NCBI GenBank assembly: GCA_017541145.1
Contig: JAFXZT010000039.1
Location: 1-45,186, forward strand
Direction of reading: 5' to 3'
DNA from: Bacteroidales bacterium
Lineage (GTDB): Bacteria; Bacteroidota; Bacteroidia; Bacteroidales; UBA3824
DNA: 45,186 bases
Every line of letters begins with the position of its first letter. Position 1 is the stretch's first letter. The notes under the pieces were generated by a model. The model searched no databases. It saw nothing but the letters and a program-made list of their open reading frames with translations, and was not told the origin of the DNA. Positions 35,507 to 42,042 of the stretch are shown here, one piece after another. A program made the position numbers and the translations under genes.

Positions 35507-37615
35507 ATGAACGACAAAAGCAACAACATATCTTTTTCCGACCCGTGGGACGATTCCCCGATGGACGTTACCAAAGAAGTAAACTTCATTTGGTCGATTG
35601 CCAACAAACTCAGAGGTACTTATCAGAGCGACAAGTACAAGAATGTCATTATCCCTATGACAATTATCAGGCGGTTTGAGTGCGCTTTGGAGCCTACCAA
35701 AAAGGCTGTGTTAGACAAGGTAACTGCCAATCCTCTCGAACCCGCAAAATCATTATATAAGGTGTCGGGCTTTCATTTTTACAACAAAAGCAAATACACC
35801 CTTGCGCGACTTGTAGATGATGCCGACAACCTCGCCTCTAATTTCAAGAGTTACATCGGCGATTTTTCCGAAAATGTGCAAAACATCATCAAAAACCTTG
35901 AATTTGAAAAGGAAATCGACAAGATGGACAAGCACGACCGATTGTACGCGGTGGTGAAGGCGTTTAGCGAAATAGACCTCGACCCCACAAAGATAGACAA
36001 CATGACCATGGGATATATCTTTGAGGAACTGATACGAAAATTTTCAGAAAATGCCGAGGCGGGCGACCATTACACCGGACGCGACATCATCAAACTTATG
36101 GTGTCGGTGCTAACAGCCGAAGGTTGCGGCGATATTTTCGACAATGCCAAGGTAATCACCATTCTCGACCAAGCATCGGGTACGGGCGGTATGTTGTCGA
36201 TTGCCAATAGTTACATCAAACGCATGAACCCATCGGCAGACATCCGACTGTTTTCGCAGGAAATCAACCCCGAATCTTACGCCATGTGCTTTGCCGAGAT
36301 GCTTATACGCGGTCAAAACGCCGACAATATCCGTCTGCAAGACTCAATGAAAATGGATTGTTTCCCCGATACCAAAATGCGTTTTGTGATAGAAAATCCG
36401 CCATTTGGCACGGCGTGGGGCGGCAAAGACGCGGCAGAAGGTTGCGAAGATGCGGTTAATGCCGAAGTCAACAAAAAAGAATCGGGACGTTTCCCAGCCG
36501 GTGCGCCGGGCACGGGCGATATGCAGTTGCTATTTGTGCAGTCGGCATTAGACAAACTCGACGACACCTGCGGACGGTGCGCCATCATAGAAAACGGTTC
36601 GCCGCTCTTTACCGGCGGCACATCGTCGGGCGAATCGCAGATAAGGCGTTGGCTGTTGCAAAACGACTATTTGGAAGCCATCATACAGCTCTCTACCGAT
36701 ATGTTTTATAATACCGGCATTGCCACATACATCTGGATTCTGTCGAAATGCAAATCTGAAAAACGCAAGGGCAAAGTGCAACTGATTGACGCTTCGGGAT
36801 TCAAACACGCTTTGCGCAAATCGTTGGGCAACAAGAGAAACGAAATTTCGCCCGACGACCGCAAGGCTATTACGCAGTTGTACTCCAACTTTGAGGAAAA
36901 CGAATTTTGCCAGATACACTTCAACGAGGCCTTCATGTATCGCGAATATTCAGTAATGCAGCCATTGCAGCGCAGTTACGCCATCACCGACGAGCGAATC
37001 GGCAACATGATTTCGTCGGGTGCGCTCTCCGCCCTGTACGACGAGGCAAAAGTGGCGGAACTCGAAGGCAAAGAAGAACTTACGGGCAAGGAAAAAGACC
37101 GCCTCGATAGTTACGCAGCCAGCAAGCCGGTCTATGATTCAATTATCGAAACCCTCAACAACGCCGTTTCCGACAAGGTTTACAACAATCCCAAGACTTT
37201 CATCCCGGTATTGGCACGCCTTATCACCGACAAATACAACGGCAAAGACTTGTCGAAATTTGTAGAAAAAGTAGCCAAAGGTCTCTCCAAGATGGACAAA
37301 AACGCCGAAATCCAGCGCGACAAAGCCGGCAACATCATCTACGACCCCGACAGCAAGGATATTGAAATTGTGCCTTACAAAACCAATATCGACGACTACA
37401 TGAAGGCGGAAGTATTGCCGCACGTGCCCGACGCCAAATATTTCTTTGAGGAAGACCTCTCCAAAAAGAAACCCGTCATCAAAACCGGCGCAGAAATACC
37501 CTTCACCCGCTATTTCTACAAATACCAAGAGCCAACCCCATCCGACGAACTCCAAAAACAGTTTTTGGACTTGGAAAAATCGGTAAATGAGAGGATTGAA
37601 AAATTGTTTAACTAA
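35507..37615 (+). CDS. hsdM: Type I restriction-modification system methyltransferase subunit
   Basis: Methylates adenine N6 in the sequence chosen by HsdS and is a core part of the restriction complex. I start at the ATG at 35507 (702 residues) rather than the upstream TTG at 35489. The SAM-binding motif DQASGTGGM (Asp221) and the catalytic NPPF (Asn297-Phe300) are intact, as is the HYTGRD segment. An N-terminal helical bundle (HsdM_N type) precedes them. TAATTTTG at 35477-35484 is a possible -7 box. The gene looks richer in G and C than the host genes and than the two genes that follow. Confidence 0.96.
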   Translation: MNDKSNNISFSDPWDDSPMDVTKEVNFIWSIANKLRGTYQSDKYKNVIIPMTIIRRFECALEPTKKAVLDKVTANPLEPAKSLYKVSGFHFYNKSKYTLARLVDDADNLASNFKSYIGDFSENVQNIIKNLEFEKEIDKMDKHDRLYAVVKAFSEIDLDPTKIDNMTMGYIFEELIRKFSENAEAGDHYTGRDIIKLMVSVLTAEGCGDIFDNAKVITILDQASGTGGMLSIANSYIKRMNPSADIRLFSQEINPESYAMCFAEMLIRGQNADNIRLQDSMKMDCFPDTKMRFVIENPPFGTAWGGKDAAEGCEDAVNAEVNKKESGRFPAGAPGTGDMQLLFVQSALDKLDDTCGRCAIIENGSPLFTGGTSSGESQIRRWLLQNDYLEAIIQLSTDMFYNTGIATYIWILSKCKSEKRKGKVQLIDASGFKHALRKSLGNKRNEISPDDRKAITQLYSNFEENEFCQIHFNEAFMYREYSVMQPLQRSYAITDERIGNMISSGALSALYDEAKVAELEGKEELTGKEKDRLDSYAASKPVYDSIIETLNNAVSDKVYNNPKTFIPVLARLITDKYNGKDLSKFVEKVAKGLSKMDKNAEIQRDKAGNIIYDPDSKDIEIVPYKTNIDDYMKAEVLPHVPDAKYFFEEDLSKKKPVIKTGAEIPFTRYFYKYQEPTPSDELQKQFLDLEKSVNERIEKLFN

Positions 37616-37634
37616 GGAAAAGTTGTTATATTTG
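37603..37634 (+). promoter_or_regulatory. Promoter-like sequence at the end of hsdM, for the inserted pair
   Basis: ATTG (37603-37606), a 20-base gap and TATATTTG (37627-37634) match the -33/-7 pattern with one mismatch. It begins within the last codons of hsdM and would start transcription just before the ATG at 37659, independent of hsdM. A GGAGG stretch follows about 10 bases before the ATG. Confidence 0.5.
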
Positions 37635-37658
37635 CAGCAAACTAATGGAGGACTGAAT

Positions 37659-38429
37659 ATGGATGCAAAGACAATCAACAAACAATTGAAGGACTTGTAC
37701 GACCAATGGCTGAACAAAGATTTAGCCAACAAGTACGACATCAAGGAATACACATATCCTGTTTTGATGAAATGCAATTCAGAATACTGCAATAGCAAGA
37801 CAAAGATATTGTTCATCGAAAAAGAGACAAAAGATTGGTTCTCAGGCAACGATGGCTACAAATCAACGCCGAAGTCCAGAACTTTGTATAATATTAATAC
37901 ATTGATGGATTGGTATGATTTGTTCAATGAAAATCTATCTCGCAAGGAAAGTTCTACCGATTATTTTGAAAAAATAATGGTAAAGACCACAAAGGAAGTC
38001 AATTCAAAATTTGATTGCCTGTGGACATCTATGTTGAAAATCAAAAGAAGTTTGCAAAAGTTTCCAACAAGGAAAGAACTCTATTATTGCGAAGACGTCA
38101 ATATCAGCATTTTATCACGCGAAATTGAAGTTACCAATCCCGATGTAATAGTATTTGTCACTGCATCCAGCAACAACAATGATTTAACCTTAATCAAATA
38201 TGTTTTGGGAACTGATCCCTTGTTTATTCCAATAAAGGGAAACAACCAAGTTTTTTTGGTAACCAACCAAGAAATCAACAAACTCATTGTTAGAATGCCA
38301 AATTATTCAAGTCAATTGAATACTATGTTCCAAACAATCTCTACCCTTATCAAAGAGAACTCCAATGCTAACAAATATCAAACTGTCAAATTTCAGAATT
38401 CACAAGTCAACCAATATCAATATTTCTAA
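37659..38429 (+). CDS. Uracil-DNA-glycosylase-like fold protein, first gene of guest cassette
   Basis: A 256-residue protein from the ATG at 37659. I do not recognise it exactly. The layout resembles UDG-superfamily proteins found near defence genes: a first strand KILFIEKETKDWF (about 49-61, compare ILFIGQETNGW), a middle segment FDCLWTSMLKI, the strand NPDVIVFVTAS (from Asn160) and a late RMPNYSSQ where the family often has a conserved loop. Catalytic activity on DNA cannot be asserted. The gene overlaps the following ATPase gene by 65 nt in another frame, which implies coupled expression. It lies between hsdM and hsdS, is more AT-rich than hsdM, and so looks like an insertion. Confidence 0.5.
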   Translation: MDAKTINKQLKDLYDQWLNKDLANKYDIKEYTYPVLMKCNSEYCNSKTKILFIEKETKDWFSGNDGYKSTPKSRTLYNINTLMDWYDLFNENLSRKESSTDYFEKIMVKTTKEVNSKFDCLWTSMLKIKRSLQKFPTRKELYYCEDVNISILSREIEVTNPDVIVFVTASSNNNDLTLIKYVLGTDPLFIPIKGNNQVFLVTNQEINKLIVRMPNYSSQLNTMFQTISTLIKENSNANKYQTVKFQNSQVNQYQYF

Positions 38430-39489
38430 TCGCTTTGTTGCATTAGTGGGCAAAAATGATGTTGGCAAGTCTTCTGTATTGGAGGCTTTGGACATCCTAT
38501 GTAATAGCGAAATTAATTTTGAAAATGCTTATTTGAAAGGAGAAGACCGCATCAACAACATTCACTTTTTTGAACAGAGAGAAAATAGGGATTTGGAATC
38601 ATTAATTATCAACAAGTCTCTCGCTGAAATTTCAACAAAATGTAATGAAATTTTGGCGCGATTTGACCAATATTCCAATTTGGAAAAAAACAAAGACATT
38701 GCATATCTTTGGGAACAATACCTGAATAGTTTTGGCTCAATCGACATCAATTTAGCCAAAAGAGGTTCAGGATTCAAACGACTTTGCGAAATATATTATT
38801 TCATTATGAGAAGTTTGGCTGAATATTCCAATGGACCAATCATCCTTGCCGTTGAAGAACCCGAAATCTCTTTGCATCCGTCTCAACAAAGGGATATTGT
38901 AAATAGGTTGCAGGATATTCTGAATCTGCCAAATACACAAGTAATCATTTCAACTCATTCGCCCTATATTGTTAATGAATTGAAAATCTCATCCATCACG
39001 GTATTAAAACGAAAAACAGACAGCCAAGGCAACGAACTTGACGAAATAGAGCCAAATCCGTTGAACGATAGATTGTTGAAAAAACCGCTACTTTGCGAAA
39101 TCAACTATTTGGCTTTCGAGGTAGCGTCTTACGATTACCATATCGCGCTATTTGGTTTGATGATCAATTTGATTAACACAAAATTCGGTTTCTGCGACAT
39201 CGAGCATATTGATTCAAAATGCCTCAAAAACGAACCGTTTAAATCGTTGACTTCGTGTCATACATATTTTAGAACAGGTAAAGACGAGGAACTAATCGTA
39301 AGGAAGCCTGCCGAAACCGACCCTTTGAAACGATATGTCAATGACGATTATTCTCTCCAATATTGTGTGCGAAACTATATCGACCATCCTCACGAAATCA
39401 ACAGTGATTTTGGGAAAATGAATATAGTGGAAACATCAATAAAACAAATGATTAACATAATTACCGAACTAAAAAAATTACCCGACTAA
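38365..39489 (+). CDS. AAA/ABC-type ATPase with C-terminal HEPN-like RNase motif
   Basis: A 374-residue protein. The start MLTNIKLSNFRIHKS is the standard N-terminus of OLD/RecF-like ATPases, so the ATG at 38365 is right even though it overlaps the upstream gene by 65 nt. Walker A is GKNDVGKSS (29-37), the signature-like RGSGFKRL follows, Walker B is ILAVEEPEISLHP (about 160-172) and the H-loop is STHSP (His198). After the ATPase comes a helical region with VRNYIDHP (Arg336, His341), an R-x4-H motif as in HEPN ribonucleases. Similar ATPase-HEPN proteins (PrrC and RloC-type) reside in type I restriction loci and cut tRNA when restriction is inhibited. This protein is not PrrC-like in length or order, so the comparison is at architecture level. 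Confidence 0.72.
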   Translation: MLTNIKLSNFRIHKSTNINISNRFVALVGKNDVGKSSVLEALDILCNSEINFENAYLKGEDRINNIHFFEQRENRDLESLIINKSLAEISTKCNEILARFDQYSNLEKNKDIAYLWEQYLNSFGSIDINLAKRGSGFKRLCEIYYFIMRSLAEYSNGPIILAVEEPEISLHPSQQRDIVNRLQDILNLPNTQVIISTHSPYIVNELKISSITVLKRKTDSQGNELDEIEPNPLNDRLLKKPLLCEINYLAFEVASYDYHIALFGLMINLINTKFGFCDIEHIDSKCLKNEPFKSLTSCHTYFRTGKDEELIVRKPAETDPLKRYVNDDYSLQYCVRNYIDHPHEINSDFGKMNIVETSIKQMINIITELKKLPD

Positions 39490-39493
39490 CACT

Positions 39494-40759
39494 ATGAAAA
39501 ACTCTAACATACAATGGATTGGCGATATTCCTGATGATTGGGAGGTGATGCCCAATAAATATGTAATGTGCAAAAAAAAGGATATTTGCAGTCATTATAA
39601 CGGCGAAAACATATTATCTCTTACAATGAATGGAGTAATTGTTAGAGATTTGGATGCCGGAGGTAAAATTCCTGCGACATTCAATGGGTATCAATATATA
39701 CATCCAAATAATCTTTTGATGTGCCTTTTTGATTATGATGTTACTCCGCGTTGTATTGGATTAATTAAAAATGAAGGAGTTACAAGTCCAGCATATAGTC
39801 AATTTGTTTTGAAAAATGGTAATAATCCATCATATTATTACTATTACTATTTAATGTTGGATAACACAAAAGAATTATTGCATTTAGCAAAAAATCTAAG
39901 ACATTCATTTACCGAAGAACAATTGGGAGTAATTCCCGTTTGTGTTCCTCCCCTCGCCACCCAAACCTCTATCGCCACCTATCTCGACGCGAAATGTTCG
40001 GAGATAGACGGTTTGATTGCGGATATTAACAAACAGATTGAAACCCTCAACGAGTTGAAAAAATCTACTATCACTGAGGCTGTTACAAAAGGTTTGAACA
40101 AAAATGCAAAACTCAAAGACAGCGGTATTCAGTGGATTGGAATGATTCCGGAAGGGTGGAGAGTGAGTAGAGTAAAATATCTTGTAGATTCTATTACAAA
40201 AGGTAATGGAATAACAAAAGAACAAGTTTATGAAGATGGAGATATTGACTGTGTTAGATATGGAGAAATATACTCTAAATATAATAACAAAATAACCACT
40301 TGTTTGTCCAAAACACGAAGCAACGAAATACTTAGTCCAAAAACAATATCTTATGGAGACATTTTGTGTGCAGGAACAGGAGAATTAATAGAAGAAATTG
40401 GGAAAAATGTGGTTTATTTAGGAGAAAATAAAAGTTTGGCAGGTGGTGATATAATAATTATCAAACACAAACAAGAGCCAAGCTTTCTAAATTATCTTCT
40501 AAATTCTAATTATGTTCAAAGTCAAAAAGGTAGTGGAAAACTAAAATTGAAAGTTGTCCATATTTCAGGTATGGAAATAGGAAATTTAGTAATAGCACTT
40601 CCCCCCCTCACCGAACAGCGCGACATCGCGACGTATTTGGATACGAAATGTACGGAATTTGACAGCATCATCAGCGACAAGCGAAAGCAAATCAGCACGT
40701 TGGAGGCATACAAAAAATCATTGATTTACGAATATGTAACGGGGAAAAAACAGGTGTGA
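39494..40759 (+). CDS. hsdS: Type I restriction-modification specificity subunit
   Basis: Recognises the bipartite DNA target for HsdM and HsdR. The 421 residues show the usual twofold layout: target-recognition domain 1 (about 1-150, opening IQWIGDIPDDWEV), a central conserved coiled coil (about 150-205, QTSIATYLDAKCSEID), target-recognition domain 2 (about 206-370, opening IQWIGMIPEGWRV) and a second coiled coil (about 370-421, QRDIATYLDTKCTEFD). It starts 4 nt after the ATPase gene. Its last 11 codons are repeated 287 bp downstream. The target sequence cannot be read from the protein. Confidence 0.95.
   Translation: MKNSNIQWIGDIPDDWEVMPNKYVMCKKKDICSHYNGENILSLTMNGVIVRDLDAGGKIPATFNGYQYIHPNNLLMCLFDYDVTPRCIGLIKNEGVTSPAYSQFVLKNGNNPSYYYYYYLMLDNTKELLHLAKNLRHSFTEEQLGVIPVCVPPLATQTSIATYLDAKCSEIDGLIADINKQIETLNELKKSTITEAVTKGLNKNAKLKDSGIQWIGMIPEGWRVSRVKYLVDSITKGNGITKEQVYEDGDIDCVRYGEIYSKYNNKITTCLSKTRSNEILSPKTISYGDILCAGTGELIEEIGKNVVYLGENKSLAGGDIIIIKHKQEPSFLNYLLNSNYVQSQKGSGKLKLKVVHISGMEIGNLVIALPPLTEQRDIATYLDTKCTEFDSIISDKRKQISTLEAYKKSLIYEYVTGKKQV
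40717..40749 (+). repeat. 33-bp direct repeat, copy 1 (end of hsdS)
   Basis: This segment encodes the last residues of HsdS (SLIYEYVTGKK). It is identical over 33 bases to 41004-41036. Confidence 0.95.
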
Positions 40760-40773
40760 ATAAAAAAACTAAA

Positions 40774-40808
40774 CCCACCGGCTTGACCGAAGTCAGGGGC
40801 ACGGTGGG
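40774..40808. other. Structured GC-rich hairpin downstream of hsdS
   Basis: CCCACCG (40774-40780) pairs with CGGTGGG (40802-40808), and an inner TGAC-CGAA-GTCA hairpin (40784-40795) nests within. It is much more GC-rich than its surroundings and has no T-run on the plus strand, so it is not an ordinary terminator. Confidence 0.5.
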
Positions 40809-40816
40809 ATTCAACG

Positions 40817-40850
40817 TTGCAAATATAGAAAGGATTTTTTATATTTGCAA
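40817..40850. repeat. Perfect 11-bp inverted repeat with two outward -7-like boxes
   Basis: TTGCAAATATA (40817-40827) and TATATTTGCAA (40840-40850) are exact reverse complements around 12 bases. Each arm contains TATATTTG in its own outward direction. It may be an operator, a promoter pair or the scar of an element. The rest of the gap 40760-41114 holds the 33-bp repeat, a 28-codon frame and the toxin-antitoxin promoter. Confidence 0.5.
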
Positions 40851-40906
40851 ATATTTTACGAACTTTTTTTAAAAAGAACGAATATCAAAAGATACAGACA
40901 CTTTTT

Positions 40907-40993
40907 ATGTGGATGGATATAGACAGCCGCGCATTGCTTTACGGCATCGACCATATCCAACAGGTCTGTTCAAGGGTTAATGAATTAAAATAA
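40907..40993 (+). CDS. Possible 28-residue small ORF or gene remnant
   Basis: A frame from ATG at 40907 to TAA at 40991-40993 encodes a peptide ending RALLYGIDHIQQVCSRVNELK, which reads like the helical end of a larger protein. No ribosome site is obvious and no family is recognised. It more likely marks a decayed gene between the two repeat copies than a functional peptide. Confidence 0.2.
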   Translation: MWMDIDSRALLYGIDHIQQVCSRVNELK

Positions 40994-41003
40994 AGCAACA
41001 ATT

Positions 41004-41036
41004 ATCATTGATTTACGAATATGTAACGGGGAAAAA
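41004..41036 (+). repeat. 33-bp direct repeat, copy 2 (orphan end of an hsdS gene)
   Basis: This is identical to 40717-40749 and continues imperfectly through an in-frame GKKEVE and stop. It keeps the coding frame of an hsdS C-terminus but has no gene in front of it. This points to loss of a second hsdS or to recombination at this point. Confidence 0.9.
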
Positions 41037-41057
41037 GGAGGTGGAATAAAAAATTAT

Positions 41058-41088
41058 TTTGTCAATTGAATAATTAATTGTAATTTAG
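41058..41088 (+). promoter_or_regulatory. Promoter of the DUF6922-AbiEii pair
   Basis: TTTG (41058-41061), a 19-base spacer and TAATTTAG (41081-41088) match the -33/-7 consensus at all but one position. The predicted start is about 20 bases before the ATG at 41115. The spacer contains CAATT and AATTG half-sites that could be an autoregulatory operator. Confidence 0.6.
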
Positions 41089-41114
41089 GGTTGTAAAAAC
41101 AAAACGATATAGAA

Positions 41115-41435
41115 ATGCTGTATTTCTCTGATTACAAACAACATAACGATTGCAAAATCAATCCTTCGCTTTTGTGGGAATACGAAACCGACCACATAGA
41201 CTACAAAGCGATGCGCAATATTATTGTGCAAAGAGTTTTGGAACGCGGTTGGATGAGCGACTACTATGCGATGTTCAATTTGTATGGTTATAGAGTTGTA
41301 CGTCAGGCAGTAAAAGAAATACCATATATGAACGACAAGGACATGAGTTTTGCTTGTCAGTTGTTCAATCTTAAAAAGGAGGATCTGAAATGTTACAAGA
41401 ACAAACTCTCCAAACCTCAACTTTGGAACTCCTAA
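41115..41435 (+). CDS. DUF6922-type small protein, probable antitoxin
   Basis: A 106-residue protein whose pattern (NPSLLWEY, MRNIIVQRVLERGWMSDYYAMFNLYG, DMSFACQLFNLKKEDLKCYK) matches the DUF6922 family of Bacteroidota, as I recall it. Members usually sit directly before an AbiEii-type nucleotidyltransferase gene and are thought to act as the antitoxin. The helical N-terminal part may bind DNA. It overlaps the toxin gene by 46 nt and has its own promoter. Confidence 0.75.
   Translation: MLYFSDYKQHNDCKINPSLLWEYETDHIDYKAMRNIIVQRVLERGWMSDYYAMFNLYGYRVVRQAVKEIPYMNDKDMSFACQLFNLKKEDLKCYKNKLSKPQLWNS
41378..41383 (+). promoter_or_regulatory. Strong Shine-Dalgarno sequence of the toxin gene
   Basis: AGGAGG lies 7 bases before the ATG at 41390, inside the antitoxin reading frame. 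Genes in this window otherwise have A-rich leaders with no such site, so this is unusual and fixes the toxin start. Confidence 0.65.
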
Positions 41436-42028
41436 AAAAACTTATGTCCGACAGTGAGTTGGTAGATTTTTATCTTGTGGGCGGCACAGCACTCGCTTTG
41501 CGGATAGGACACCGAATCAGCATAGATTTAGACTTGTTTACATGCAATTTGTTTGACAATATGCAATTGCGTGAATATTTGGAATACAATTATGGATTCA
41601 AAACAAGTTATATTGCCGCTAACACATTGAAAGGAGAAATAAATGGCGTTAAAATCGACTGCATTACACATAAATATAAATGGCTCGACACTTCCACAAT
41701 CGACGGAATTAGATTGGCAGGAATAAAAGATATATGCGCTATGAAATTAAATTCAATAGCCGGCAACGGAACTCGAATAAAAGATTTTATTGATTTGGCA
41801 TACTTGTCGCAGCATTACTCTTTAAGGCAGATGTTAGGCTTTTTTGAAGAGAAATACAATGCAAATCCTGTTATGGTGCTCAAAGCCATTACTTTTTTTG
41901 ACGAAATCAATTACAACGAACCTGTAAAACTTTGCAATGCAACCAAACTTAATTGGAAAAAGATTGTAAAACGTCTGTCAGAAATGACAAAATATATTGA
42001 CAAAAAATTTTCAGAACCACCGCTTTAA
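41390..42028 (+). CDS. AbiEii/AbiGii-family nucleotidyltransferase toxin
   Basis: A 212-residue protein of the AbiEii (MenT-like) nucleotidyltransferase family. The family's active-site signature is present at about residues 28-50: LVGGTALALRIGHRISIDLDLF, with GGT, Arg and the D-x-D metal pair. The segment LAGIKDICAMKLNSIAGNGTRIKDFIDLAYL matches the later conserved region. Known relatives block growth by modifying tRNA or other targets until neutralised by the antitoxin, and can act in abortive infection. The start at 41390 is supported by the AGGAGG. It ends 14 nt before hsdR. Confidence 0.85.
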   Translation: MLQEQTLQTSTLELLKKLMSDSELVDFYLVGGTALALRIGHRISIDLDLFTCNLFDNMQLREYLEYNYGFKTSYIAANTLKGEINGVKIDCITHKYKWLDTSTIDGIRLAGIKDICAMKLNSIAGNGTRIKDFIDLAYLSQHYSLRQMLGFFEEKYNANPVMVLKAITFFDEINYNEPVKLCNATKLNWKKIVKRLSEMTKYIDKKFSEPPL

Positions 42029-42042
42029 TTCAAAGGTCTAAG

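Noticed and set aside
37139-37849. Minus-strand frame of 236 codons over the hsdM end and the UDG-like gene
   Set aside because: It is antisense to two genes with clear support, is rich in Phe and Val as antisense frames are here, and has no family motif.
38365-39489. ATPase gene as an OLD-family nuclease with Toprim domain
   Set aside because: After the ATPase there is too little sequence for a Toprim domain and no Toprim motif (E..., DxD) is seen; an RNxxxH motif is found instead.
39494-40759. Phase-variable hsdS by inversion within this window
   Set aside because: Only one hsdS and one short direct repeat are present; there is no second hsdS in opposite orientation and no recombinase.
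40817-40850. Invertible promoter
   Set aside because: The arms enclose only 12 bases and no invertase gene is in the window, so inversion is not supported.
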